Below are positions 1 through 12,853 of a DNA stretch of 64,000 nt, in pieces; positions within the stretch are counted from its first letter, which is position 1, and each line of letters starts with the position of its first letter. This DNA comes from Pseudopithomyces maydicus (Eukaryota; Ascomycota; Dothideomycetes; Pleosporales; Didymosphaeriaceae): the NCBI GenBank assembly GCA_026873275.1, contig JANTUC010000008.1, forward strand, positions 496,001 through 560,000, read 5' to 3'. The notes beneath the pieces were generated by a model. It searched no databases and had not been told where the DNA came from. It saw only the letters and a program-made list of their open reading frames with translations. Made by a program: the position numbers and the translations under genes.

Positions 1-545
1 AAGCTCGACGCATAATGCGACGACAGCAGCGCCTGGTGGCTCGTCAAGTACTGGTATTCGCTCGGGCTCAGCAGCGCCTGCGACTCGGTAAGGGTCTCCG
101 AGTGCCTCGCCAGTATGTGCAGCGGGTGTGTGTCGATTTTTCTGAGGCGAGCGCGCAGGAAGCTGCGGACGAGGAACTTGAAGCGCTCGAGCTCCGTCTG
201 GATGACGATGAGCTTGAAGTTGGCCGTCGGGTCCATGTCGCCCGTCTGGTCCTCTACGAGCTCAATCTGCGCCGCGCATTAGCTTCTGCGTGTGCTGTGC
301 TGTGCTGGGCTGTGCTGTTTGGACCTCAGCTCAGCTGGGGTCGGCATCCAAGGGGGAACTTGTACCTGGCGGGCTATCCGGCGCAGGACGCGCTCCATGA
401 GGTCTGCTGGCCATGGGAGTATCTCTGGCGCGACGCGTTCGGCGACCCAGGAGCGCGTCAGTTCCTGCAGGTCGCGTGTCTCCTGGGGGGTAGAGTCGAC
501 AGCAACCTCGGCGAGCAAGTCATCGATGTCCATGGTGGTTGACAA
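1..545 (-). CDS. sld5: GINS complex subunit Sld5 (5' part, runs off left edge)
   Basis: Sld5 is one of four GINS subunits, part of the CMG replicative helicase in the nucleus. The N-terminus reads MDIDDLLAEV followed by PQETRDLQELTRSWVAERV and APEILPWP, the usual start of fungal Sld5. An intron at 267-365 (donor CAG/GTACAA, branch GCTAATG, acceptor CGCAG) joins it to an exon reading IELVEDQTGDMDP, then NFKLIV and ELERFKFLVRSFLRARL, the GINS helical A-domain. The window ends near the conserved LSPSEYQYL segment, so the C-terminal B-domain is missing. The start is at 545; a second in-frame ATG at 533 matches the usual family start and may be the real one. Family assignment is firm; the exact start is not. 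Confidence 0.9.
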
Positions 546-1793
546 TTGTGGGGGCGCTTGATCGCGTCATTTACGGCGTGTGTCTCGGGTCGAGCAGCTG
601 CTGCTAGAGGCGCTCTGAGACATTGCGGGAACTGTGGGGCATCAAATATTGGTGGGGTCGAGGTTCGAGGGTTGATCGACCGCATTAGCGCCAAACACGG
701 TGATTGGCCCAACGCAGTGGCTCCGCTATTGAAACACCATCTACTCTATGGCATATGCCCAGTTTCCAAGTCAACTAGATACCGTACCGTGGAAGCACAA
801 GGCCATGCATGCATGAATATGCAAGCATCACGCGACAAAAAGACTGGCATGTTTGATTTGGATTATTGAATTTTTTGCGTGTTGTTCAATGTGTACACAG
901 TGTTTTGACCGGTCTCTCCTCCACATTACGACGAGGTACCTCATCCACAACCTGTTTTCTCTCTGAGCCATGCCTAAAATCCCCAATATGTACGCCGACT
1001 GTCCTGTACACGCCTCACATCCTGGCCCGCAGAGAAAAATAGCAGGAGAATAAGTACAATCGAAGAGGTTTCTTTTTTAGACCTCGTGACCAGGAGAGAT
1101 TATGCCGGAAGAAGGCCGAGGAACCAGGAAGCGCTACCGATGCGATGAGCTAATGGTGCGATGGTGAAGAGTCCAATCTGTGTGTGCGGAGACGAATGCC
1201 AATAAGGGAGAACGCTAAGGAAATGTTTTGTCGGTGCAGTGTAGTGGGGTCGGTGTCGAAGGCACGTAGGCCTGAGTTGTATCTGATTCGTGATGTTGGT
1301 GCAGATTGTTCTGAGAACGTTAAGAGCAGTTTTTCAGCTCTTTAGGGGGCATAGAAAGATCCGTGAGGATGGACATGAATGAGAAAGGACAAAGGAAATT
1401 AAGCTCGCGAGGCAGCCGTCTTCTGCTGCTCTCTAAGCGTGCTAGAAAACAAAAATGGGTATCCAGCAGCTCTCGCGAGTGAATAAGTAAAAGCCCAGTC
1501 CAACGGGCTGGGCGCTATGCAATGCTAGGATTGTGAAATGAGACGATAAGCCAGGTCCAGGGACGTACTGCCATGTGGATGCAGTGGGTGCGGTCCGCCT
1601 GTTATCGACATCCAATGCAGCAGTGTCAAAGGGTAATCGCTTGAACGCCGCAAAGGATCAAGTCCAAATGGGAACAAACGCCGGGCGGGTTGCCGAATGC
1701 CAGATTTAAAAAAAAATAACGCCATAAACCAGATCGCCGTGAAAGTTGTGGGGCAAAGATCATCAAAGAAGTCGTGGACCCCAAGTCACAGGC
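546..1793. other. Intergenic, sld5 promoter side and cdc25 3' side
   Basis: It lies upstream of sld5 and downstream of the cdc25-like stop. Short open frames here (for example 546-869 + and 1525-1725 -) have no recognisable family features. No gene is called. Confidence 0.5.
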
Positions 1794-3675
1794 TCAGTAG
1801 GAAGCCATGCGGCGAGTGGCACCTAATCGTCCAGCGTTGAGCATGTCATCACCGAGTGTCATAACACCACCGCTTCTTGACCGGCTGACAGCGGTGGGCG
1901 AATCTTCCATCTGGCAAGATTGTTCTCCAAAAGCAAAGGTTTGGGCACGGTTGAGCTTAGTGCGCTGTCGGACCTTGGCCATGCCTCGTTCACATGAAGC
2001 TTGGTGTTCTTCGTCGTCCATCTTCACCCAGCTCTGGGGATAACAACGGGCGCGATGCGATGCATAGAACTCACTGTATCCTCCATCAAGGATGTAGACT
2101 TCAGGGTAGGACAGCTGCGGGTAACGGTGAGCATTGATCTTACGATCTTCTTCACGAAGGAATCGAGCCCTATCCCATGTTAGTACAAGCGGTGCCACAT
2201 ATAGGTAGCTGGTGACTTACATGCGAGGTGCGCGATGCGCGGAATACTCGCAGTGCAGGATGACAAGAGTCTTAGACGTATCTGAAGGCGCTTGTGCTCC
2301 GAAAAGGCGCTCCGAGAGTTTCTCTTTTTCACAGTAGTTGATAGCACCATCAATGTGTCCGCCATTGTACTCATATTCGAAACGACAGTCGATGATGTAC
2401 TTGTTCTCATACAGGTTGTCATACTCGCCATTGATGATACCAACCAGTGTTGAGTCAGTGATGCGAGGCAAGCTATCAGGTTCATTGGGCTGTGTGGTGT
2501 GCGGAAGCTTTAGTCCAGGTGAGTCTTCAACGTCCATGACAGATTGAAGGCTGCTAGGCGTATAGCTGTTCTCGTCTTGCTTCGAGTTCACGACATCACC
2601 TGGGTGTTCAAACATGCTGAGGGACCTGCGTATCTTCGAAGGTCGGCGAGCTGGGCCAGCAGAAGACTTCCTAATGTTGGAGCCGAATGGCTTCGGCCGG
2701 GAGTAGCCCAGCGAAGGATTCGACATGGGTCGACGCTCCGGAGGGGAGACATCTTGAAGCACTCATCCAGTGAAGGAGTGGGTGCGTTGACACCAGCACC
2801 AAACAAGAAAGGTTCCTCTTTCAATGACTTGAGCGAAACGGTGTTCGTCGAGTAGTTCTTGGTGCGAGTGAGACTGGGACGCAACAAGAAAGTTGGCTTC
2901 TTGCGTCTGGGTACGATTAATCTCACGTACCAAGCGACATGATGTCAAGGAGACTTACTCGTTGGCAGACACTGGGCGGGGTTCTTCGATCTCGGGGGCA
3001 GCAAATGGGAACTGCGACGATGTAGGCAGCTCGCAAGGCGAGAGCATGTCGTCGTCGGTAGAGAGGGTTACCTCAGGCGTGGGGGAGGCCAATGGCAACG
3101 GGCGCTCTGTGGAGAGAAAGCTGAAAGGAGCTTTGTGGGGCAGAGGCGAGATGTCCATCGAATCGGGTATGCAGCAAGGGGATGAAGAAGGAATCGGTGG
3201 AGTCGTGACACCTTCCCACCGCACTGGCGGGGTCGTGTTTCCTTCTGTACGAGCTTAGTCTTAGCAACCGCAAGTATGATGCAGAGCGTGGTTGCTCGCT
3301 TACCCCGGTTGTCCAGCTGCTGAAACAGGCTGGAGGTGAACAGAGACCTGCGAGGTGTTGCAAGTTGAGGGCTAGGCAAGTATCAGCACTGATGCATGGC
3401 AGGTGCATACGGCGGGTTTACCTCTGGTCCACGTGCAGGTTCGAGGACATGTCGGCAGCCAAGCTCGCGGTGGGCGACGAGCCTCGCATGGGGCCCAGGG
3501 TGAAGTAGTCGCTGTTCCCAGGCTTCTTCATGCTCAGATCTCTGAAGTTGAAGTTGGAAGGACCCAGGGTATGAGCTCCAAACAAGGGCTTCGAGGACGG
3601 CAGGTCTCTCCGGTAGCCCCATGGGCCAGGCAGCGGCGGCGGGTGCATGGCTGCGAGGGGGGACGACATCTCCAT
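1794..3675 (-). CDS. nimT: M-phase inducer phosphatase Cdc25/NimT (one apparent frameshift)
   Basis: Cdc25 removes inhibitory phosphates from Cdk1 to trigger mitosis. Five exons fit: 3675-3422, 3371-3304, 3244-2959, 2906-2221 and 2169-1794, with introns of 50, 59, 52 and 51 nt; the last has a perfect TACTAAC branch. The N-terminal regulatory region has the fungal blocks GPSNFNFRDLSMKKP, ATPRRSLFTSSLF and RKKPTFLLRPSL. The rhodanese-type catalytic domain carries IIDCRFEYEYNGGHIDGA and the active-site loop HCEYSAHR (Cys about 422, Arg about 428, C-x5-R), then ILDGGYSEFY. The start MEMSSPLAAM was chosen because it is the first ATG in the open frame. Exon 4 lacks one base: the frame changes between DECF and PERRPMSN at a run of four G (plus strand 2743-2746). 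One extra base makes all phases close at about 556 residues. A homopolymer sequencing error is more likely than a pseudogene, since the remainder is conserved. Confidence 0.9.
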
Positions 3676-6653
3676 GGCTGCCTTGGTGTTGTGCGGTGTG
3701 GTTGGTGCGGCTGGTGTTGTGGGTGGTGGTTCGGATGGGGGTTGCCAGGGCAAACGAGGGTGGCTCCGGCGGGCTATTCACGGCGGTGGATGGGCGGCGG
3801 ATGGGGGCTTGTGGTGCGAGGCTGCTCGCGGGCGATAAGCATACGATTAAGAGACGAGAAAGCTAATTCTAATCTGAAAATGTATGCTCGCAGGCGGGTT
3901 CGGTGCAGCGAGGAGTCGGTGCCGGTGTGGCTATCGGCTTGCAGCAAGTTGCATGGGTCGCAGGCGTGGTCGGGGAGGGTTCGAGGGAGCTCTTGCCCGA
4001 TGAATCCAGGCAACGACCAACGTCCCAGGCCGGCAACTGCTTTAAGAGAGGGAGAGTGCCTTCTTGGGGACGGAGAAGGTTGGAGAGGGAGAGAAAGGCT
4101 CGGTTGTGGAGGGTATAGTCAGTCAGGATGCCGGCCTGCCCCAGCAACCATGCAACTGAGGTTTAGCCCGCCGGGTCTGAGCTTTACGCGCTGCAGACCG
4201 GCACCTCACCACCAAGAGTCGGCCAATGGCACGGCCAGTGGGTTCGCTGCAGCGGGAGAGGAACAGGCAGGCTGCCCTCGCGTCTTCGCCGTGCATTCTG
4301 CGCGTGCAATTGGCGTCCCAGCTGCCCCCGGGGCGGCGCTGCAATCACACGGCGCGGATTGACGGTGCAGAACGCACTCTTGCTGTGCTTCTCTGCAGCT
4401 AGAGAGCGAGCCCCGCCGCGGTCAACAGCTGTTCGCAGCGAGCGCTCGCCGGGCCTGGGCCAATTGAAACATCATCAGTGCCATACACTCCACGTCGCAG
4501 TGGGCGGAGCCAGCGTAATGCTCTCCCGCCCGTGAGGTGAGCCTGCAACCTGCCCTGCCCGCCCTGCCCTGCCAACCAGCCCTGCTCACCTGCCAACCAG
4601 CCCTGCTAACCTGGCCTGCCTTGCTGCTCGCCTGCTCGCCTGCGCGCGCGTTGCCAGAGCAGGTTTGCACGGATCACCGTCCCATGTGGGCATGTGCCTG
4701 CAGAGCTTTGAAACCATGACCTCGCCGGCTGGCTGGAGAGTCTAACCCAAGCTCCGAGCAGAATTCTCGCGAACGGTGCCGACCACGCTTTCATGTGTCG
4801 GCCGCCTAGTACCGTCTCCCAGGATACCACACCATCGCGAGCTCCACCAACAGCCACCGACGGTCGACCGAACAAGCGGCTCACACGCGCGCGGGGCTTG
4901 CAAGGTTCGCGTGCAGCGTGATATCAACACGCCCATTTGCCGTTTCGGCGCCCGCTCCCACCACCAGTCCAGCCTGCTCTTCAGCTCGCCAGCGCTGTCG
5001 TCATTCTCGCTTGGCGTCACCCCGACCAGGAAACAAACCTCGAGGCCTCCATCGCCTGTGCGCCATGGTTGGCCCTCGCTCCAGCGTCCTGAAGCAGAGA
5101 CAATCGTCGTCCCCTAGCCCGAACCAGCATGCCTGGCCCCAGAGCCTCTGATTTTGTGCAGCCCTGTGGCCAGAGGCACCCAGCGCGGCCCGTCTTCTGC
5201 CTTCGTTCCATGATCTCCACGCCGTAGGCCGCATTCGGCATGCATAACTCCCTAGAGCCTTGCTAACACGCGCTGCTGGCTCGTTGCCGATCGAGCATCT
5301 GCTACCAGAACCTCGATCGCGAGATCCTCGACGTCATATCCAATACCGTCCTCGTAAGGGCTTCCAAGTTCGCTACAAAAGCTACCCAGTTTCCCCGTCG
5401 CGGAGCCTGAGCAAACCAAGCCGCGGAGCATCATCATCATTGTTTTGTTGTTGCTCTCGGGGCTGCCGGGGGCCTGTTGCCAGTGAGGGATGAGGCGGGC
5501 TGAAATGAGTCGAGAACATGCACACTCCCCTACCCGCGACAACGACAACACCGTATACGACGTGCACAAACCCTTCATAAACCTTTTCCACGCGGAAGCT
5601 CGACCCCACAACGCCGCTGCCCCTCACCTGGTGTCTGACCGGCTGCTACGGCAGCTGTCGGGCGCTTGCAAGCTTCAGCCCGTTGGTTTGTCGCGTGAGC
5701 GCTGACCGGTCAACGCGTCTGTAAACAAACCTCCGAAACAGCAATATGCGCGGTCCCGTGACCTTTAATCAGCCAAGCCTCCGAATCGCAAGGGAAGAAT
5801 CCTGCTCCATGCCCTTCTCAGTAAAGTGGTCGGATTTCGAACCCCCGGATTCTGCAAGTGACAGGCGTGAAAGCAGGCCAGCCCAGCTGAAGCTGGGATC
5901 TTGGGCCTCCCATGAGTCGATTTCACAGGAGAGCTGACTTCATAGTTACTCCGATACCCGCTTCAAAAGGCCAGGTCAGGCGAGAACTGGACTTTACATC
6001 CAAGTTGAAGCTGCAAAGTTGCCGTTGCTCGCTAGGTCTATCTGATTCAACGGTGGTTTGCACTGACGTAAACGTCCGGTCACTCGAGCCTTCCGACCTT
6101 TCTCCCGTCTCAGATTCGCTTACGTAGCGCTCTCGTGAGCCCATTAATCCACGACTCTAAAGAGTTTCAAGTGGGCGACACGGGCCGGCCTGATGGACCG
6201 AAGCGGAAAAGCGATCTGCGAACGGGACTCTTCTCGCCACCGTTAAAGGAAGCTTGATAAAACGCTATAAGAATAGCAGCTGGACCCTTATTGCAGCGGG
6301 CAGCCGACATTACCCTTGAATTGTGCACATCGTGTAATGTTGTGCGGGGTAAAGTGGACTTTCTAATAAACCATGTGGGAACGTGGAAGTTAGGGGGCGT
6401 CTGAACGTGTAATGGACCCAAAGAAGAAAATTTCTGATCGTAATATTAACCCCTTGCTCGCCGAAGTGTGCAGATGAAGGTGCATGATGATGGGAGCGTT
6501 GGTGTTGAATGGAGCTCCAGGGCCGCCAAGCAAAATCTGCGCTTATGTAATTTGGAAGCTCTTATCGATAAGAACATGAAGCTTTTTTCCATTGCCCGAA
6601 AATTATCCGTCAGGTCAAACGTGAAGCCTCCATTCAACACCCACATCCTCATC
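3676..6653. other. Long divergent intergenic region between cdc25 and pol5
   Basis: About 3 kb separate two divergently transcribed genes, so it holds both promoters and probably a long cdc25 leader. The part near cdc25 (3676-5250) is C/G-biased with CTGCC-type repeats; the part towards pol5 is more balanced. Open frames here lack recognisable domains. The pol5 frame is open upstream from 6468, but the family start is at 6654. Confidence 0.5.
4541..4650. repeat. CTGCC-rich imperfect tandem repeat
   Basis: A pyrimidine-rich run of CTGCC/CCTGCT words lies upstream of cdc25. It includes an exact 18-nt word (CTGCCAACCAGCCCTGCT) at 4569-4586 and again at 4590-4607, a period of 21 nt. It is probably simple-sequence slippage in the leader or promoter. 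Confidence 0.7.
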
Positions 6654-9600
6654 ATGGGTAGAAAGGGCGCCAAACTGAACAATGCGCCGCAAGGCCAGAA
6701 GCGCGCGCGCGAAGATGTCAAGGGCGAAAGCCAGGAGAAGCCGGTGAAGCGAAAGCGCCAGGCCAACAATCTCAGCATGGTTGAGCTTTACAATGATCTT
6801 GCAGCAGAATCAGAGGACGTCCGGCTGGAAGCAGCAAAACAGATGATAATGAAGTTCTCTCCAGAAGCCAAGCCAACTGCTGCCGATGTACTTCAAGCGT
6901 TGAATCGGCTCATCTCCGGTCTCTGCACTGATCGCAAAGCAGCACGGTTTGGGTTCTGTATTACCCTGACAGAGCTTCTGCGCCTGGTATTCTCGTCTAA
7001 AGGATCTATTGAGGGACTAGACCTCGAAGTAAACTCTTTGCTCAAAAAAGTTGAAAAGAACACCAAAGTCGAGGGCAACGTCTCCGGAAAAGTAAGAGAC
7101 CAAGCATTGATAAAGCACGCATATCTAATCAACGGGTATAGGAGCGAAGAAACCATATTATCGGAAAACTATTTGCTTACAAGGCCATATTACAGTCATC
7201 CATCTTGATAGAATCAAGCCAGGCTGTAGATAGCTGGAATGAGCTTCTAGATCTCATTTATGGAATGGCCAGAGATACGCCATGGTTGCGTGAGGAATGT
7301 GCCATGGTCCTTGTTCAAACAATAGAAACATTGCCCACCGAGGCGAAGCTTGAACCATACGTGCAAGCCTTGAGCGAACGCCTAGTCTCGTACAAATTGG
7401 CAAACACCCCAGAAGGCATTGCGTTATGGCTCGCATTGCAAGCACGCCCGGAACCCTCCCTCCCTGCTAATGTATGGCACGATAATGACCCTCTTTCGGC
7501 GAAGAACCGACCGAAACTCATCAAGGTGTTAAAAGGCGACATTCAGGACTCCTCTGAAAATGGAGAGTCCGATACCATCAAAGCTGCAGCTACGAGTGTA
7601 AATCCGCAGTTTGCCTGGAACGTTATCTTGTCGAAACTTTTGCAAGGAGACAACGAGTCTAAGACTGCCCGAACAGATGCCAGTAAATCCCAATTCGGAC
7701 AATTGTGGCTCGGTGTTGTTGATGGTAAGCCCTTAAATCCAAATCCAATGATAATTGCTTATCCGATCAGCCCAAATTTTTGGATCATCTTCGTCTCACG
7801 AGCGCAAGTCTTGGGGATTCAAGTTGTTTGCCCAAATGATCAGCCAGGTACCTGAATGGTCATTCCCGGCGCTGTTTAGTCCCAACTTCATGCGAACTTT
7901 CCGTAACCAAACTTCGAAAGATGACAGGTATCTCCATGCTGCAGCTTTGAATGCATGGAAATCCATTGCACGGAGAGCTCAACAAACACCGGAATCATCA
8001 CTGGCCCTCATTGTCGAGCTTACGTCCAGGAATGGAACCGCAGACCTTGAACATTCGTCAAAGACGGAAACATTGGAAAAGATAGCGCTTGCAACGGATG
8101 ATGATTTGCTCAGGAAGATTGTGCGCCATTTGCACTCACTCATCATTCGTCCGGAAACATCCGAACAGAATATTGCTGATCACCGGCGCCAAACAGTTGC
8201 AGATTTGCTTCTGAACATTGTCAAGCATTACACACGCTATGACGTTCTGATGCCTGAGTTCTCTGAGAGAGACAACTGGTTGCGGAATACACTGGATCTC
8301 CTCGTGGAGCACGCTTACTTTACCCCTAGCAAGGGTGCCAAAGCACGCAAGGTACCTTCACCACCGGTGAGCGAGGCAAGCCAAGGGATGTTTCAAGAGC
8401 GGTTGTCATCCTGCCTGACACGACTACGGCCTTTGGTTGCTGGTTCCCAAACCTCTGTCGGAGTTGTTGTGGTCGACCTGATCAGGGCGAAGGCTGCTAA
8501 TAAGTCATTTGAGCCCATTTTCAAAGCAGACGAGTCAGTTGAGGAAACCTTAGAGAGTGCATACGAGACTTTTGATACCGTCAAAGCTATTGTAAGGAGT
8601 CTTTCTAGTGTTAGGTATCACACAATGCTAACAGACATGCAGGGTGGTACCAAAGGCCAAACATCGGTTTTCCAGGGACTTACCCTCTTATATGCCTTCA
8701 CTTTTATTCAAATTTTCAACGGTGACACGGATGCTGTCATGATGTTGCATGATCTCAACGCTTCCTACAAGGCGATTTCCAAACCGACATCAGATGCTTC
8801 TAGCGAAGGTCAAGACGGCTTCATTGAGATACTACTTTCATTCTTGGGAAATACTCGTACACTCTTCCACAGAATCGCCATGGAGGCATTCACTGGATTT
8901 GCCTCCGAAATGAGCCTAGAGGGTTTGAGATCGATGACCGATATCCTGGACACGGAAGAGACTCTCGAGGGACAAAATAAACTCTTTTCTCAAAACGATG
9001 AGGCTGTGGAGGAGGCAGAAGAGGATGACGATGACGATGACATGGAGGATGCGTCTGATGTCGAAATGATGGAAGGCGGCTCCGAGGCTGGCGAGAGCGA
9101 CTCTGATGATTCGGATGACTCATCGAGCGGATCAGAGGATGAGTCTGGAGAAGATGAGGAAGACGACGAGTTGACTGAGTTCGACAACAAGCTAGCACTG
9201 ACCCTCCAAACTTCGAAACTTGCCGCAAACGGCGATGGTTCAGATGATGATTCCGACGACTCAGACATGGACGATGATCAAATGATGGCTTTGGACCCTC
9301 ACCTGTCGAATATCTTCAAGCAACGAAGCCAGATCACGGGAAAGAAACAACGCGAAGAAGCTAAGCAGAACGTGATCCGGTTCAAGTCCCGTGTGCTTGA
9401 TCTTCTAGCCGTGTTTTTAGACAAGCAGTTCTCGAATCCACTTAGTCTGGAGGTATTGCTACCCGTGCTGCGACTCACTCGAGCATCGGCAAACAAACAG
9501 TTCACGGACCGGAGCGCAAAACTACTGCAATCTACGTTTGCGAAGACCAACACTGCTTTGCCGGAGTTACAAGACACCGAGTCTACGTGGGTGATATTGA

Positions 9601-9881
9601 AAGAAATCCACGAAGAGGCCAAACGGGGTGGCGGTTCCATTGCACATGCTGGTGCCTGCAACGCAGCCAGTCTGCACGTTGTCAGAACTCTGGTCAGTGT
9701 TGACAGGGATAATTATGGCAAGGTGGTGGACGTGTACGCCGAGAGCCTGAAGGAGTGGTTTGGCGACGTCAAGTCAGAGGTCCGGGATATCATGTTTTCG
9801 GGCTTCTTGAACTGGTCTTCTCGAAATCGAGCGGTTACAAAGACCGAAGTGAAGACCGAAGTGAAGGCGGAAGCGGAGTAA
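6654..9881 (+). CDS. pol5: Pol5 / Myb-binding protein 1A-like, rDNA transcription and ribosome biogenesis factor
   Basis: Pol5 is a nucleolar HEAT-repeat-type protein needed for rRNA production; despite its name it is not regarded as a replicative polymerase. Three exons fit: 6654-7091, 7142-7724 and 7771-9881, with introns of 50 and 46 nt, giving about 1043 residues. The start MGRKGAKLNN matches the basic N-terminus of the family; an upstream in-frame ATG at 6468 gives an unrelated extension. Family blocks include RFGFCITLTELLR, ECAMVLVQTIETLP, HERKSWGFKLF and LHAAALNAW. A long acidic segment lies at about residues 750-850 (coordinates about 9000-9290), as in yeast and metazoan homologues, followed by a helical C-terminal part and a short KTEVKTEVKAE tail. 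Next gene on the same strand is ubp14. Confidence 0.92.
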
Positions 9882-10243
9882 GTGGCGATGTAAGTGGCGA
9901 TAAGAAGGTGGTGGCTCGAGATCAGCCTGGCCCAATCCTCGAGATCTGTATCATAGACAACATAGATACAACCTATCAGAAACATGTTTTTCCGTCTGAC
10001 ACGAGTGCAAAAGGAATGAAGGCTCCAACGGGGTTCGTGCTAGTGATGATTGGCGTGCCTTCCTCGCGCAGTTTGCCCCACCAAAGTTTGGTAGCCTAGC
10101 TCCGTCATCCCGCATAGCAACAGTACTTTCTTCAATCGACTTCCACGCCACGAGCTCACATCTTCTCTCACTCACGTGTACCCTCTGCTTGATTCTTTCG
10201 CCTGTTGCACGCCCCCATCACCACCTGGCGTATAGCGGCTAGA
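9882..10243. other. Intergenic between pol5 and ubp14
   Basis: A 362-nt gap between same-strand genes holds the pol5 3' end and the ubp14 promoter. No other feature seen. Confidence 0.5.
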
Positions 10244-12853
10244 ATGGCCTGTACGCACGTCAACGCCGCTGGTTGGTGCCCCGCAGCATTGCTTCCGTTC
10301 CGCGTCTGAGAGCTAATGGCTTCCCCCAGAGCTGCGTGCTCCCCGTGCAAATCAGTCTGTGTACCGCGAGGACTGTACTCAATGCTTCGATTCTATCGTA
10401 AGTCATTCTTTGCATGTCTATAGTCGGCGGTAGTGAGCATCGCACTGACCGAAACTCAGGACGATCCCAGCGGCCTTGATGTCTGCCTCTTCTGCTACAA
10501 CGGCGGCTGCACGAGCGACCGCAGCCACTCCCTTCTTCATGTCTCCTCGACGAACCACCCGCTCGTTCTGAACATCAAGCGCACACGGAAGCAGGTGAAC
10601 CGTGATGAGCCTCCGCAGAAGATGTCCAAGCTCTCCATCGCCGCCGAGACCGAGGCCGACCGATACGATACGAGCACCCAGGTCAAGTGCTACGTCTGTG
10701 GCGTCGACGATGTGGACAAGAGTTCGGGAAAGCTGCCTGAGGTCGTAGACGCAGTGCTGAAGGCCAACACATTTGCACGGCAGGAGGAGGTCAAGGCCTG
10801 GGAGCAAGAGTTGACCGCGTGCGAGCATACATTGTGCCTGGAGCAGGAGCCTGCGCGCCAAATTGAGTCGCAGAGCTTGGGACACTGCTCGGCGTGCGAG
10901 TTGAACGAGAACCTCTGGCTCTGCTTGACCTGTGGCAACTTGGGCTGCGGCCGACAGCAGTTTGGTGGAATAGGCGGCAACTCGCATGGAGTGGCCCACA
11001 CAAAGTCTTCAGGTCATCCTGTCGCAGTAAAGCTTGGGTCGCTGACCGCCGATGGAACTGCTGACATATACTGCTACGCCTGTGACGAAGAGCGCGTCGA
11101 TCCTGAACTGCCGAACCACTTGTCGCACTGGGGCATCAACATCAAGGACAGGATCAAGACGGAGAAGAGTCTGACAGAGATGCAAGTTGAGCAGAATCTT
11201 CGGTGGGAGTTCGCCATGACCACCGAAGATGGAAAAGAGCTGAAGCCGCTGTTCGGGCCAAGTTTCACTGGCCTAAAGAATCTCGGGAACAGCTGCTATC
11301 TCAACAGCACTTTGCAGGCTTTGTTCGCCATACCAGAATTTGTAGATCGCTACTATCTACCCGATCAACCCGCCCCAGAGACTGTCCAACCCGCCGAGGA
11401 TCTCGAGACCCAGCTGCGGAAAGTTGCAGACGGCTTGCTGTCAGGGCGCTACTCCAAGCCGGATAGCGATGTCAGCGTATCAGAACATACACCCGAAGTC
11501 CCTCATCAGAAGGGCCTTGCTCCAGCCATGTTGAAGCATCTTATCGGACGCGGCCATGAAGAGTTCTCTACTATGCGACAGCAGGATGCTTTCGAGCTAC
11601 TACTACATCTTTTGAAGCTCATTTCTCGGTCGCAGCATGTGGCACCAGCTCAAGACCCAGTCGATGCATTCCGATTTGTCATGGAGCAACGTTTGCAGTG
11701 CCTCAACTGTAATAAGGTTCGATATCAGGACGAAGAGCAGGAAAACATATCCATCCCAGTGCCCATTCGACGGTTACCCAAGGACGACTCGATGGAGGTG
11801 ACTGACAGTGATGGAAAGGAGAAGGTCAAGGAAGAGTTCGAGCCCGTGACCCTGAAGGAATGTCTGGATATTTTTACAGCGGACGAGGTGGTCGAGCTGA
11901 CTTGCGGGGCCTGCGACAGCAAAGCAGGGTTCACCAAGAAGAGTCTGTTCAAAACCTTCCCTTCGGTGTTGGCGGTGAACGCACGCCGTTTTGAGGTGGT
12001 CAATTGGGTGCCCACGAAACAGGACGTACCGGTCATTGTGAACGATGAACCGTTTTCGTTCGACGCGTACCTTTCGAAGGGCCTTCAACCGAATGAGGAG
12101 GAACTCCCCGAGGATGCTGATAGCGGCGGCGCTGCTAATAAATGGGTTCCAAACGAAGGGGCACTATCCATGCTGGAAGCCATGGGCTTCCCTCGCGTCC
12201 GCTGCGAGAAGGCTTTGCATGCGACTGGCAACGCAGATGCAGAAGCCGCGTCGAACTGGCTGTTCTCACATATGGATGACCCTGATATTGACACCCCGGT
12301 AGACTTCAATGCGGGGAGCGGCGCTAGTGGCGGTGCTGCGAGTATCGACCCAGAGAAGATCGAGAACCTTGGTGCAATGGGCTTCAGCGCTCCTCAGGCG
12401 CGGCAGGCGTTGAAGGAAACCGGGGGTGACATGGAGCGAGCGGTCGATTGGTTGTTCAGCCACCCTGATGCTCAAGGAGACTTTGATGAGGGTGGCGGCT
12501 CGGAGGTACGTATCTTGTCCGACAAGACCGAACAGACCGAACAGGCCGAAGTCGCAGTTCCAAGCCAGATAAGACGGGCAAGCGCTGACAGGTTACTGCA
12601 GGCACCTACAGAGGCCAAGGAAAAGAAGCTAGCTGGAAGCGACAAACTGCCGGCAAACTTCCAGCTACAGTCTATCGTCTGCCACAAGGGCAGCTCGATA
12701 CACGCGGGACACTACGTTGCTTTTGTGCGCAGGCAGATTCCCGACGAGTCATCTGCAGCCTGGGTGCTCTTCAACGACGAGAAGGTGGCCAAGGCAGCGG
12801 ACATTGAAGAGATGAAGAAGTTCGCCTATGTGTATTTCTTTAGGCGTTTGTAA
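10244..12853 (+). CDS. ubp14: Ubiquitin carboxyl-terminal hydrolase 14 (isopeptidase T, USP5-like)
   Basis: Ubp14/USP5 disassembles free polyubiquitin chains to recycle ubiquitin. Two short 5' exons (10244-10271 and 10330-10397) precede the long exon 10460-12853. They add MACTHVNAAE, then NQSVYREDCTQCFDSI, which belongs to the N-terminal variant zinc finger. The introns are 58 and 62 nt, and the total is about 829 residues. Visible in order: variant finger (DDPSGLDVCLFCYNGGC), ZnF-UBP finger at about 175-250 (CSACELNENLWLCLTCG), Cys box GLKNLGNSCYLNSTLQALF with catalytic Cys about 311, two UBA domains at about 595-635 and 663-703, and the His box SSIHAGHYVAFVRR with catalytic His about 783. 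All catalytic residues are present, and domain order and length match the family. Confidence 0.95.

Noticed and set aside
3403..4362. 319-codon plus-strand open frame
   Set aside because: Lies opposite the first cdc25 exons and the GC-rich leader. Gly/Arg/Ser-rich composition suggests a chance frame.
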